Below are positions 35,762-45,156 of a stretch of 64,000 nucleotides of DNA, piece after piece. Numbering within the stretch: position 1 is the first letter of the stretch; every line of letters starts with the position of its first letter. The position numbers and the translations under genes were made by a program. Origin of the DNA: Pseudomonadota bacterium (lineage in GTDB: Bacteria; Pseudomonadota; Gammaproteobacteria; Steroidobacterales; Steroidobacteraceae); NCBI GenBank assembly GCA_023457495.1, contig JAEWLQ010000077.1, forward strand, positions 19,433 to 83,432. Direction: 5' to 3'. The notes under the pieces were generated by a model. That model was not told the origin of the DNA and did not search any database. It worked only from the letters and a program-made list of their open reading frames with translations.

Positions 35762-35788
35762 GGGGACTTCGGCTAAGCTTGGACGCGT

Positions 35789-36877
35789 ATGAGCGAAGCA
35801 CGCGGCGGATTCGCCAAGTTCATGGCGTGGGTCGGCATTGCCGCCGCGCTGCTGTCCTTTGGCACAGCGGTTCACCAACTAGTGCAAGCGCAAGGCGAAT
35901 TGCGGGAAAACCGCCGCGTCGTCGATGAACACCTCGTCACCGCGCAGCAGCACATGAAGGCAGGCGACTACGCAGCGGCGTGGGACAACCTGCAGATGGC
36001 AGGCACAACCGCGCAGCTCGATGGCCTCTTTGCGAAGCTGCTCGGCGGACTGAGCGAGGAGCGGCAGCGGGTGCGCACCGCCCAGGAAGACCTCGCGATG
36101 CAGTGGCTTCGCGACAGCCGCATCAAGGAAGGCGAAAGCTTCGCCGAACTATCCGACAAGATGGTCAACGTGCTCGCGGCGGGCGCGGCCTCCTCGGACG
36201 GCTCACGCAAGGCCGATCTGCTCGCGCACCTGGGCTGGGCGTATTTCCTCCGCCATCGCAGCGGCGATCGCAACGTGAAGCCGGAGGTGACGTATCGCGA
36301 AGCCGTGGCAAGCGACGCGCAAAACCCGTACGCGAACGTGTTCTGGGGACACTGGATCCTGTGGAATCGTGGCCCGGTTCGCGAAGCCAACGACCGCTTC
36401 GCCGCCGCGCTGTCCACGGACCGTGCGCGCGATCAGGTGCGCCGCTTTCAGCTTGCCGCCTTCACCAACAACCAGTCGGACGAGTTCAAGGCGGGCTGGC
36501 TGCGGGTCGTCGACGACATGCACGCGCGCGGCGAACCCATATCACCCGAAACCTGGCAGCGCCTGTACGACCTGTACTATTTCTCGCTGAACGACCCGCC
36601 GCTTCGCGGGATTCTCCAGGATGCGGTTGCGCCGGACAGGCAGATCGAGTTGCAGCGTAGTTTGCTCGACTCCGATGCCCTCGATCCGGCGGAGCGGCAG
36701 GTGACTCGCGCCATCACGGCGCTCACGCTCGAAGCCGCGGCCAGACAGCACGAGGCGCTCGCGGCGTGGCAATCGCTGCTCGACGAAACCAGGAGCGATC
36801 CACGCTCGACGATCAACGCCCGCGCGCGTACCGAGATCAAGCGACTGTCAGCAGGTGCTTCAGCCCAGGGTCAGTGA
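35789..36877 (+). CDS. Membrane-anchored TPR-like protein
   Basis: A 362-residue protein with an N-terminal membrane helix (FMAWVGIAAALLSFGTAV). The rest is an all-helical region with TPR-like pairs (HMKAGDYAAAWDNLQMAG, LLAHLGWAYFLRHRSGD, NPYANVFWGHWILWNRG). It lies 27 bases after the preceding exported protein in the same direction. It is probably a scaffold or partner-binding protein on the periplasmic face; no closer family is apparent. Confidence 0.65.
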   Translation: MSEARGGFAKFMAWVGIAAALLSFGTAVHQLVQAQGELRENRRVVDEHLVTAQQHMKAGDYAAAWDNLQMAGTTAQLDGLFAKLLGGLSEERQRVRTAQEDLAMQWLRDSRIKEGESFAELSDKMVNVLAAGAASSDGSRKADLLAHLGWAYFLRHRSGDRNVKPEVTYREAVASDAQNPYANVFWGHWILWNRGPVREANDRFAAALSTDRARDQVRRFQLAAFTNNQSDEFKAGWLRVVDDMHARGEPISPETWQRLYDLYYFSLNDPPLRGILQDAVAPDRQIELQRSLLDSDALDPAERQVTRAITALTLEAAARQHEALAAWQSLLDETRSDPRSTINARARTEIKRLSAGASAQGQ

Positions 36878-37020
36878 CGACTTCCCGGCTGCCGCGACGC
36901 AGTGATCGCGCCCGCCGCGGCATAGTGACCGGGTCGTGTCAGTCGGCGCCAGCCGACAGCGGACAACGCCTATCTTCTCGTGGCACCCTTGCGCCTGTCT
37001 TCAAAAGGGAGAAGGGACGC

Positions 37021-37734
37021 ATGAGGCTTTTCAAGGCAACGACGATCACGGCTGCAGCCCTGGCGATGGCAGCGCTCAACACGGCCTGCGGCAGCAAGGA
37101 TGCGGAAACACAAGAGCCCGACGCCGCTGTGGACGTGGCGACCGCCGAGGACTCGGGCGCGGACCCCCGGCAAGCTGACTACCTCCACGCCTGCACGCTC
37201 AAGATGACCTCGCCCGAAACCCGGGAATGGCAGACCTCTTGGGATCCGCGCGGCAAGATCATGCTGGGTGAAGGCCCGAGCACCGTGCACTCCACCTACT
37301 GGGCTGGCGACGACGAACACCAGAAACTCATCGACGCTAAGTCGCCGGCGCTCGAAGTGAACTGCTCCTACGAAAATGCCGACGGCCAGAACGAGATCGC
37401 GCTGGGCATCCACGGACGCGGCCAACTCTCCGAGGCCGACGTGGCTTATGGTCCCGGCACCTATCCCATCGTGCCGCGCAGTGCCGACCCCAATGCCCCC
37501 AAAGGCTTCTGGGTCTTCCCCCTTCTCTTCGGCACTTCGATGTTCGAGGCCACCAGCGGCACGCTGACCATCGAACGCTTCGACGACAAGGGCATGGCGG
37601 GCAGCTTCCACTTCGAGGCCAAGGAGCAGATCGTCGGCGACCGCACGATGGTCATCGACGGCACTTTCGACATGCCTTGCCGCGGCGGGCCTAGCGAGAT
37701 GAAGTGCACCGCGGGCAAAGCCATCGTCGACTGA
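37021..37734 (+). CDS. Lipoprotein of unknown function
   Basis: A 237-residue lipoprotein; the signal ends ALNTAC and is followed by an acidic linker. I start at ATG 37021, 7 bases after a GGGAGAAGGG-type ribosome site; an in-frame extension to 36766 overlaps the previous gene. The mature part is beta-rich and has four Cys (HACTLKM, VNCSYENADG, DMPCRGG, MKCTAG), probably two disulfides. A trypsin-like protease follows 23 bases downstream. No family recognised. Confidence 0.68.
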   Translation: MRLFKATTITAAALAMAALNTACGSKDAETQEPDAAVDVATAEDSGADPRQADYLHACTLKMTSPETREWQTSWDPRGKIMLGEGPSTVHSTYWAGDDEHQKLIDAKSPALEVNCSYENADGQNEIALGIHGRGQLSEADVAYGPGTYPIVPRSADPNAPKGFWVFPLLFGTSMFEATSGTLTIERFDDKGMAGSFHFEAKEQIVGDRTMVIDGTFDMPCRGGPSEMKCTAGKAIVD

Positions 37735-37757
37735 TCAGTTACCGAAAAGGATTTCCC

Positions 37758-38495
37758 ATGCCCAACTGCTTCCGACGCAGGATGATCGCCCTGTGCACGT
37801 TGGTCGGCGCCGCCAATGCCATGGCCGAGCCGCCCAAGTCAGTGGTCGACAGCATCTGCCGCCCGACCTTCGAAATGACAGAACGGCCGCTTTCCGCAGG
37901 CACGGCATTCCTGATGGAAACGGATGTCGAGAAGCGACCGGTGGTGCTCGTGACCGCGCATCACTTGTTGGGGCCGATGGGAGGGCTAGCTACCGAAGTG
38001 GCATGGAGCGACGTCCCCAAGTCCGTCAAACGCGCCACCTGCAAGAGCATCGTCAACCCCGCGCAGTCGTGGACTGGCATGCCACTCGCCATCCCGGGCG
38101 CGGCCAGCTTCAACAACCAGACCAAGGATGGCCTGCGCGACATCGCGCTGCTGACGGTGCAGGAAAAGCCAGCCGCCAAACCACTGAAACTTTCGCCGAC
38201 GCAGCCGAAGCTGGGCGACACCGTCTGGCTGGTAGCGCAACTCGTCTCCGGCGCACCGCAGGACAAACTGCTGTTCAAGGCCAAGGTGGTTCGCGTGCAG
38301 GACCTGGCGCTGAACTACCTGGTCGACGACCCCGCGCGCACGTTCGAATTGCGCGCCACCAGCGGTGCGCCCGTGGTCAACGAGCGTGGCGAAGTGGTCG
38401 CCGTCAACCTTGCGGGAGGACGGGTGGCCGAGGGCTTCAACCTCGCGGGCATCAGTGGAAACGTGGTGCGCAAGGCGCTGGAGAGCGTGAAGTAA
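37758..38495 (+). CDS. Exported trypsin-fold serine protease
   Basis: A 245-residue protein with a signal peptide (ALCTLVGAANAMAE). The catalytic triad of the S1 fold can be read as His in VLVTAHHLLG (about residue 67), Asp in LRDIALLTV (about 128) and Ser in ATSGAPVVN (about 202). The Ser motif is TSGAP instead of the usual GxSGGP, so activity should be checked. There is no PDZ domain, unlike DegP. It is 23 bases after a lipoprotein gene and likely cotranscribed with it. Confidence 0.72.
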   Translation: MPNCFRRRMIALCTLVGAANAMAEPPKSVVDSICRPTFEMTERPLSAGTAFLMETDVEKRPVVLVTAHHLLGPMGGLATEVAWSDVPKSVKRATCKSIVNPAQSWTGMPLAIPGAASFNNQTKDGLRDIALLTVQEKPAAKPLKLSPTQPKLGDTVWLVAQLVSGAPQDKLLFKAKVVRVQDLALNYLVDDPARTFELRATSGAPVVNERGEVVAVNLAGGRVAEGFNLAGISGNVVRKALESVK

Positions 38496-38582
38496 GGCAG
38501 GAGCGTACCCTTGGCGGTGCATTGAGCCGGTTTTTCCAGTCTTGCGGCTTATAGAGAAAAGCCCCGCAACCGAGGATTTCCG

Positions 38583-39791
38583 ATGAGCTCGACCACCGCC
38601 ACCCAGAAGTCGCCTTCCCGGCTCTCCCAGGGCCCGATCCTGACCGACAGCATGATGGCGCGGTTCGCGGCCCGTGCTCCGGGATACGACCGGGACAACC
38701 GGTTTTTCAGCGAGGATTTCGAGGAGTTACGCGAGTCGGGCTACCTGCTTCTGGCCGTGCCGAAGGAGCTGGGCGGGGGCGGATGTTCACTGGCCGAAGT
38801 CGTGCGGCAGCAGCGGCGGCTGGGCTATCACGCGGCGCCGACGGCGCTGGCGGTCAACATGCACCTCTACTGGACCGGCATCGCCGCCGACCTCTGGCGC
38901 GCGGGGGATAAATCGCTGCAGTGGCTGCTCGAGGAAGCGGCGCGCGGCGCCATCTTCGCGGCCGGCCATGCCGAAGCCGGCAACGACATCCCGGTGTTGC
39001 TCTCGACCACCAAGGCCGAAAGGGTCGACGGCGGATACCGGTTCACGGGTCGCAAGTGCTTCGGCAGCCTTTCGCCGGTGTGGACCTACCTCGGCATTCA
39101 CGGGATGGACACCAGCGGCCCTGCTCCCAAAGTCGTGCACGCATTCCTGCCCCGCAACGCGCAGGGTTTTCGCGTCGAAGAGAACTGGGACGTGATGGGC
39201 ATGCGTGCCACGCGCAGCGACGACACGATCCTCGACGGCGCATTCGTGCCGGACAAATATGTGGCGCGTGTCGTGCCCGCGGGCGCGGCTGGCCTGGACC
39301 TCTTCGTGCTGGGGATCTTCGCCTGGGCGCTGCTGGGGTTCGGCAACATCTATTACGGTCTCGCCACGCGCGCGCTGCACATGACCCTGGAGTCGGTGAA
39401 GAACAAACGTGTGCTCGCGCTGACGCGGCCGATGTCTTATCACGCGGAAGTGCAACATCGCGTGGCCGAGATGGGACTCGCGATCGACTCGATCGAGCCG
39501 CTGCTGGAGCGCGTCGCGATGGACTGGTCGGAGGGCGTCGATCATGGCGCCACCTGGCCCGCGAAGATCCTGAGCGCCAAGTACCACGCGGTCGAAAACT
39601 CCTGGCGCGTGGTGGACCTGGCCATGGAGCTCGCGGGTGGCTACGGGATATTCCGCAAGAGCGGAATGGAGCAGATCTTCCGCGACGCGCGCCTGGGCCG
39701 CGTTCATCCGGGCAACTCGATGCTCACGCACGAGTTGGTCGCGAAGACGCTGCTCGGGATCAGCCCGGACGAAACCCCACGCTGGGGGTAG
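38583..39791 (+). CDS. Acyl-CoA dehydrogenase-like flavoprotein
   Basis: A 402-residue protein. It has the N-terminal helical domain (SEDFEELRESGYLLLAVPKELGGGG), a beta middle domain (RFTGRKCFGSLSP, VEENWDVMGMRATRSDDTILDGAFVP in two parts) and the C-terminal helical domain with LAMELAGGYGIFRKSGMEQIFRDARLG. The G-MRAT/S-SDD-tilDGaFVP pattern and YG-FRD segment match acyl-CoA dehydrogenases and related flavin monooxygenases such as DszC-like enzymes. Substrate is unknown. ATG 38583 has GAGGA upstream. Its stop directly abuts the convergent DUF4242 stop. Confidence 0.85.
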   Translation: MSSTTATQKSPSRLSQGPILTDSMMARFAARAPGYDRDNRFFSEDFEELRESGYLLLAVPKELGGGGCSLAEVVRQQRRLGYHAAPTALAVNMHLYWTGIAADLWRAGDKSLQWLLEEAARGAIFAAGHAEAGNDIPVLLSTTKAERVDGGYRFTGRKCFGSLSPVWTYLGIHGMDTSGPAPKVVHAFLPRNAQGFRVEENWDVMGMRATRSDDTILDGAFVPDKYVARVVPAGAAGLDLFVLGIFAWALLGFGNIYYGLATRALHMTLESVKNKRVLALTRPMSYHAEVQHRVAEMGLAIDSIEPLLERVAMDWSEGVDHGATWPAKILSAKYHAVENSWRVVDLAMELAGGYGIFRKSGMEQIFRDARLGRVHPGNSMLTHELVAKTLLGISPDETPRWG

Positions 39792-40058
39792 TCAGGCGAA
39801 CATCGCGGGACTGATCTCCAGCGACACTTCCGAGATTCGATCCGCCGGCAGCCCGGCGCGGCGCGCGTGCTCGCGAATGGCTTCCGGATCCGGCGCGTCG
39901 TATTCGCAATAGATCTTGCCCTCGGCCGCCGAAACATAACTGCGCACCCAGCGCACGCCGTTCATTTGTCCGAGCGCGGCCACGGAGCGGCGCCCCGCCG
40001 CCTCGAGCTGTTCGCTCGTGAGTCCGGGGACCGAGCGTTCGATGATGTAACGCGGCAT
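39792..40058 (-). CDS. DUF4242-family small protein
   Basis: An 88-residue protein opening MPRYIIERSVPGLT, with WVRSYVSAAEGKIYCEYDAPD and HARRAGLPADRISEV, matching the DUF4242 family (ferredoxin-like fold; one Streptomyces member binds nickel). Function is unclear. It starts 4 bases after the stop of the large kinase gene, so it is probably the last gene of the sigma-kinase operon. Confidence 0.87.
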   Translation of the reverse strand: MPRYIIERSVPGLTSEQLEAAGRRSVAALGQMNGVRWVRSYVSAAEGKIYCEYDAPDPEAIREHARRAGLPADRISEVSLEISPAMFA

Positions 40059-40062
40059 CTAT

Positions 40063-43000
40063 CTACTCCCTGGCCGCCATCTGGCGGCGCAACTCCGAGG
40101 ATCGTTCCCTGCAATCCGCGGCCGCTTCGCGACGACCGCTGGCCTCGCAAACGTCCGCCAGCGCGCCCAACGCGTGTGCGTGCAAGAGCGTCTCACCACT
40201 CGATTCGTTGAGGACGATGCTCTCTTCCAGCACGGTGCGGGCTTCTTCGTGCCGGCTGAGGCGCGAGAGCGTAACACCGAGGCTGTTGAGCGCGAGCCCC
40301 TCGCAGTGCCGGTCGGCGAGCTGGCGGGCGAGCCAGAGCAGCCGCTCGTAATGGCCCAGCGCGCGGGTGTAGGCGCCGGATTCCCATTCCAGGATTCCAT
40401 ACGTATTGCGCAGGGCGGCTTCACGCCGCTTGTCGTCGAGTCGCAACGCGAGCGTCAGAGCGGCGCCCAGGTGCGTCATCACGGCATCCCGCGGTGCGCC
40501 ATTGCGTCGCTGCAGCCGCACGATGCCTTCGAGTGCGGCGAGCTCGCCACGGGCGTCGGCGAGTTGCACACAGAGCTGTCGCACCTCTTCCCAGGTGCGC
40601 GCCGCCGCCTCGATCGACGCGGTGCGTTCCTGGATCGCCGCCACGGACGACAGCATTTCGACTTCGCCCGCCTGGTTACCCAGGTGTGCGAACAGGCGCG
40701 CGGCCTCTTGCAACGGTGGCAATGCCTCGGCGAAACGTGAGAGGCCCAACAGCACCTCGCCCTGCGCACGCAACGATTGGACCAGCCCGTCGGCATGGCG
40801 GGATCGGCGGCTGGTATTCACGGACTCTTCGTACGCCCGCAGCGATTGCTCGATTTCTCCGCGCTGCAGATGGATGTGCGCGATCGCCAGCACGTGGAAG
40901 GCGCGCACGATGGGTCGCAGGTGCCGTCGCGAGATTTCATCCGCCCGCTTGAGATGGACGAGCGCGCTGTCGAGATCGCCCTGCGCGCGGTAGATATTGG
41001 CGAGCACGTGCAGGTTATAGGTGAGCGTTGCAGGCTCGGCGGCCTGGGCCGGTATCGCGATGGCTTCTTCGAGGCTGGCGCGCGCCAGCTCGAACTCGCC
41101 CATGGACTTCAGGATCTGCCCGCGATTGGCGAGATCGCCCGCGACGGCGAGCTCGTCCTGGCGCGCGCGGTCGATCTCGAGCGCACTGTCGTTGATCGCC
41201 AGGGCCTCGGCATACCGTCCCTCGTGCCATCGCAGCAGGCCGATGCTGCGCAGAACGTGGCGTTCGAGCGCCGCATCGTGACGCTCACGGCTGAGGCGCA
41301 GCGATGTGCTCAGCGCACGATCCGCCTCGTTGAAACTCTTGAGCAGCGTGAGCAGATCGCCCTGGCGTAGATAGGCCTGCGCGAGTCGCTCGGAGGCGCC
41401 GCGGGGCGCGAGCAGCGCCACCAGCTCGCCGATCAACTCCTGCTGCCGGCCGCGCTGCCCCAGGGTTTCGCACATCCGTTCCTGTTGCAGCAACACGTCG
41501 GCGACGAGGTCCGGGGACTGTTCCGCATCCGGCAGGCGGGTCAGCCACTCGCGTACGCGGTCGAGCGTATCGAGCGCGTCGGCGAACTGGCTCAACGCGA
41601 TGGCGCGATCCGCCGCACAGCGGCCGTGATGGATCGCGGCGCGCCATTCTTCCGCGCACCCGTAGTGGTGCGCGAGCACGTCGGCCTGGCTTTCGACGTG
41701 CTGGGCATATCGGCGCTCGATGGCCCGGCCCACCGTGCCATGAAGCGCGCGCCGCTGGTGTCCCAGCAGGCTGTCGTACGTCACTTCGTGCGTGAGCACG
41801 TGCTTGAAGTGGTAGGTAGCCTGGGCGCCGAAACCCGCCTGCTGCAGGAGACCGGCCATCTTCAATAGTTCCAGCGCGGCGTCGAGGTCGATGCCCTCGC
41901 CCACCACGTCGACCAGCAACTTGTGCGCGAACTCGCGTCCGATCACCGAAGCGATGCGGAGCACTTCGACGGATTCGCGGTCGAGACTATCCAGTCGCGC
42001 GCGAATCACGGCCTGCACGGTATCCGGCAGGGCGAGCGTGGCGACACCACCGGCGGCCACGCCTTCACCGTTGCGCACCGCGACCAGATGCCGCTCCACC
42101 AGCGTCTCGCAGGTTTCCTCGAGGAAAAACGGATTGCCGCCGGTGCGCTCATGCAGTCGCTGCGCGAGCTCCGCCGAAACACGCGGCACGCGCAGCACAT
42201 CGCGCATGATCTCGACCGAGCCCGCGAGATCGAGCGGCGCGAGTTGCATGCGCGTTGCGTGCCAGGGGCCTGACGGGTCGGCCGGTTGTGGTCGGCTGGT
42301 GACGATCACCAGCAACGCGTGCGCGCCGGCGACTTCGGCGAGTTGGCGCAGGGTTTCACGGGAACCCTCGTCGCTCCAGTGCCAGTCCTCGAGCAGCAGC
42401 AGGGTCGGCGACGCGTTCGCGACCTCGGTGAGCAGCGTCGTGAGCGCTTCACCCATGGCCGCTTGCAGCGGTTCTCCACGCAGGTGCTGCGGAAGTGGAT
42501 AGGCGTCGCTGGTCATGGAAAGCAGGTGCAGATACAGCGGCGCGAATGGTTCGAGCGCGGGTGAAATCGCGCGGATGCGCCTGAGCACGTCGTCGGCGGA
42601 AATGTTGCGCATTTCGGTCAGGGGAAGCTGCAGAAGCTCGCGCAGCGTTTCGACGAACGGCGAGTACAGGGCGAGGCCACCATACGATCGGCAGCGGCCC
42701 TCCACTACGCGGGCAGGACGCGCATCGACACGCATCCGCAGCTCGTGCAGCAGCCGGCTCTTGCCGAGCCCCGCTTCGCCGATGACCAGCACGAGTTGCC
42801 CGTGACCCCGACACGCATTCGCGAAATGCGCCTCCAGCATCGCGAGCTCGGCGCGACGACCCGCATAGGGCGTGAGGCCCTTGCGCGCGGCGGCTTCCAG
42901 ACGTGTCTGCAGCCCTGATTCGCCGGTCAGCCGATGCGGCGTCACCGGGTCCGAATCCGCCTGCAGCACCACGGCCGGACAAGGGCTGGTGTTGACGAAC

Positions 43001-44550
43001 GGCGCCACCATGCGCTGACACTCGGGGCTCAGCAGGATGGCATCGCGCGATGCAATCGACGCGAGCCGCGCCGCAATCTGTGCGGGTGCGCCGCTCACCC
43101 CATAACGCCGCTGGCCATCGTTGATCCGCTGCGCGACCAGCGGGCCCGCGTGTACGCCCGATCGCAACGTGATGCTGACGCCCGGCAATCCCGTGTCGAT
43201 CGCGACCACGCGCGCATGCAGCTCGAGCGACGCGCGCACGGCGCGCAGTACGTCGTCCTCGTGCGAAGCTGGAACACCGAACAGCGAGACTAGTTCGTCC
43301 TCACTCGCCTGGTTGAGCACGCCGCCATGTTTGCGCACGACTTCCGCAGCGGTGCTGCGAACCTGACCGATGAGCGCGTGAAAATCCGGCGGCGCGAGTT
43401 GCTCGAGCAACGTCGAATAGTCCGCGATGACGCTCACCAGCACCGCGGCGCGGCGCCGTTCGCCATCCGGCGCGGGCTGCTTCGGTGGCGCATCTTCCCA
43501 GGTGGTGAGTCGCTCGAGCTCGGCAGCCATGGCCGACATGGACTGATATCGGTGCCGCGGATCCTTTGCCAGCGCCTTCGCGACGACGGCATCGATTTCG
43601 ACGGGTAGTTCGGCGCGAATCTGCGAGAGCGGGGACGGCTGAGTGGACACGACCGAGGCCAGCAGTGCCTGCGTGTTCTCGCCGCGAAAGGGCCGCGTGC
43701 CCGCGAGTATTTCGTAGAGCACCACGCCGAGTGACCAGATATCGGTGCGTGCATCCGTGGGTTCACCGCGGCCCTGCTCGGGGCTCATGTACGCCACGGT
43801 TCCCGCGAAGGCGGTTCCCGGGTTCGTGAGCATCGTATCCGCGACGCGCGCCACTCCGAAATCGAGCACCTTCACCGTGCCATCGGGCAGCAGCATGATG
43901 TTCGACGGCTTCACGTCACGATGAACCACCGAGTGATCGTGAGCCTTGGCGAGTCCCGTTGCGACCTGAAGCGTGATATCGAGCGCCTCGCGCAACGAAA
44001 GCGGTGCCCGCTCCAGTCGCGCCTGCAAGGTTTCGCCTTCGTACAGCGGCATCGCGATGAACAGTTGTCCGTCCGCGGTCGTGCCGATCTCGTGGACGGT
44101 GCAGATGTTCGGATGGTCGAGCGCCGCGGCCGCGCGTGCCTCGAGCAGAAATCGCTGCTGCGCTTCGGACTGCGTGCTCAGGTGTGATGGCAGGAACTTC
44201 AACGCCACCTGACGCCCGAGGCGTTCGTCACGCGCGCGATACACGAGGCCCATGGCGCCCGCGGCAAGTGGCTCGATGACGAAGTACTGCGCCACCGCTC
44301 GCCCGTGCAGATCCATTTCATCGACACGCGCGCGCCACTGCGACGGCGCACTGATCTGCGAGGCGAGCTGGTCCACGAGACCGTCCCTCTCGTGCGCAGC
44401 CAGCAGCGAGCGTATCTCCCGGCCGAGCTCCGGATCGTCACGACATTCGCGCGCGAGCAGCGCGTCGCGCTCCGCGGGCTCGCAGTCGATCGCCGCGTTG
44501 AACAGGCTTTGCACGCGTAGCCAGCGCGCATCCGGCGCGGGGCTACTCAT
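40063..44550 (-). CDS. Multidomain Ser/Thr kinase with cyclase-like, AAA-type ATPase and TPR regions
   Basis: A 1495-residue protein. The N-terminal kinase domain (~70-340) has MGLVYRARD, the ATP Lys in VALKFLP, HRDVKPSNIMLL and DFGVARVAD. A class III cyclase-like domain (~375-560; VSVIADYSTLL, SEDELVSLFGVP) has altered metal-site context and may be inactive. An AAA/STAND-type ATPase follows, with Walker A GEAGLGKSRLL and a Walker B-like LLLLEDWHW. The C-terminal ~550 residues are TPR. The ATG at 44550 overlaps the sigma gene stop by 8 bases; the frame's earlier Met at 44595 lies inside that gene. No transmembrane helix is evident, so it is likely cytoplasmic. Confidence 0.9.
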   Translation of the reverse strand: MSSPAPDARWLRVQSLFNAAIDCEPAERDALLARECRDDPELGREIRSLLAAHERDGLVDQLASQISAPSQWRARVDEMDLHGRAVAQYFVIEPLAAGAMGLVYRARDERLGRQVALKFLPSHLSTQSEAQQRFLLEARAAAALDHPNICTVHEIGTTADGQLFIAMPLYEGETLQARLERAPLSLREALDITLQVATGLAKAHDHSVVHRDVKPSNIMLLPDGTVKVLDFGVARVADTMLTNPGTAFAGTVAYMSPEQGRGEPTDARTDIWSLGVVLYEILAGTRPFRGENTQALLASVVSTQPSPLSQIRAELPVEIDAVVAKALAKDPRHRYQSMSAMAAELERLTTWEDAPPKQPAPDGERRRAAVLVSVIADYSTLLEQLAPPDFHALIGQVRSTAAEVVRKHGGVLNQASEDELVSLFGVPASHEDDVLRAVRASLELHARVVAIDTGLPGVSITLRSGVHAGPLVAQRINDGQRRYGVSGAPAQIAARLASIASRDAILLSPECQRMVAPFVNTSPCPAVVLQADSDPVTPHRLTGESGLQTRLEAAARKGLTPYAGRRAELAMLEAHFANACRGHGQLVLVIGEAGLGKSRLLHELRMRVDARPARVVEGRCRSYGGLALYSPFVETLRELLQLPLTEMRNISADDVLRRIRAISPALEPFAPLYLHLLSMTSDAYPLPQHLRGEPLQAAMGEALTTLLTEVANASPTLLLLEDWHWSDEGSRETLRQLAEVAGAHALLVIVTSRPQPADPSGPWHATRMQLAPLDLAGSVEIMRDVLRVPRVSAELAQRLHERTGGNPFFLEETCETLVERHLVAVRNGEGVAAGGVATLALPDTVQAVIRARLDSLDRESVEVLRIASVIGREFAHKLLVDVVGEGIDLDAALELLKMAGLLQQAGFGAQATYHFKHVLTHEVTYDSLLGHQRRALHGTVGRAIERRYAQHVESQADVLAHHYGCAEEWRAAIHHGRCAADRAIALSQFADALDTLDRVREWLTRLPDAEQSPDLVADVLLQQERMCETLGQRGRQQELIGELVALLAPRGASERLAQAYLRQGDLLTLLKSFNEADRALSTSLRLSRERHDAALERHVLRSIGLLRWHEGRYAEALAINDSALEIDRARQDELAVAGDLANRGQILKSMGEFELARASLEEAIAIPAQAAEPATLTYNLHVLANIYRAQGDLDSALVHLKRADEISRRHLRPIVRAFHVLAIAHIHLQRGEIEQSLRAYEESVNTSRRSRHADGLVQSLRAQGEVLLGLSRFAEALPPLQEAARLFAHLGNQAGEVEMLSSVAAIQERTASIEAAARTWEEVRQLCVQLADARGELAALEGIVRLQRRNGAPRDAVMTHLGAALTLALRLDDKRREAALRNTYGILEWESGAYTRALGHYERLLWLARQLADRHCEGLALNSLGVTLSRLSRHEEARTVLEESIVLNESSGETLLHAHALGALADVCEASGRREAAADCRERSSELRRQMAARE

Positions 44551-45046
44551 CGGCCAGCTCCCGGTTGAGCCAGGCACGCGCCAGCGCCCAGTCACGCTTG
44601 AGTGTCGCGGGAGAAACCTCTAGCGCTTCCGCCGTTTCTTCGATGCTCATGCCGCCATAGAAGCGGCATTCGACGATACGCGCGTGATATTCGTTGATCG
44701 TCTGCAGCCGCTGCAGTGCTTCATCAAGGAGGATCAGATCTTCGGCGCGCTCCTGCACCACCGCGAGCGCGTCGCCATCGAGTGACTCGATCGGTTTTCC
44801 ACCGCCCCGTTTCTGCGTGCGCCGCGCGACCGCGTGATCGATGAGCACGCGACGCATGGCTTGCGAGGCGAGCGCGAGGAAGTGCGCGCGATTCTGCCAG
44901 CGGATGCGATTCAGTTTGGTCAGCTCGAACCAGGCTTCGTGCACCAGCGCCGTGGTGCACAACGTGTGGCCCGCGCGCTCGCCGCGCAGTTGCCTTCCGG
45001 CAATCTTGCGTAGTTCGGCGTACACCAGGGTGAACAGGTCTTCCAT
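44543..45046 (-). CDS. ECF-type RNA polymerase sigma factor (kinase-linked), second copy
   Basis: A 167-residue sigma factor of the same subfamily as that at 21799, with TTALVHEAWFELTK in region 2 and the HTH SIEETAEALEVSPATLKRDWALARAWL in region 4. The overlapping downstream gene is a Ser/Thr kinase, so this too is a kinase-controlled ECF unit without an anti-sigma gene. The two sigma factors differ clearly outside the core motifs, so they are paralogous units and not a recent duplication. Confidence 0.9.
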   Translation of the reverse strand: MEDLFTLVYAELRKIAGRQLRGERAGHTLCTTALVHEAWFELTKLNRIRWQNRAHFLALASQAMRRVLIDHAVARRTQKRGGGKPIESLDGDALAVVQERAEDLILLDEALQRLQTINEYHARIVECRFYGGMSIEETAEALEVSPATLKRDWALARAWLNRELADE

Positions 45047-45156
45047 GCAGGCCTCGCGCCGATCTTACTGCGACGTCGTGACCGCGATGAGCCGTTTTTC
45101 CGCGGTTTCCGGCTTATACGAGCACACAGTCGCGGAACGTTCCGCAGGAGGTTGAT

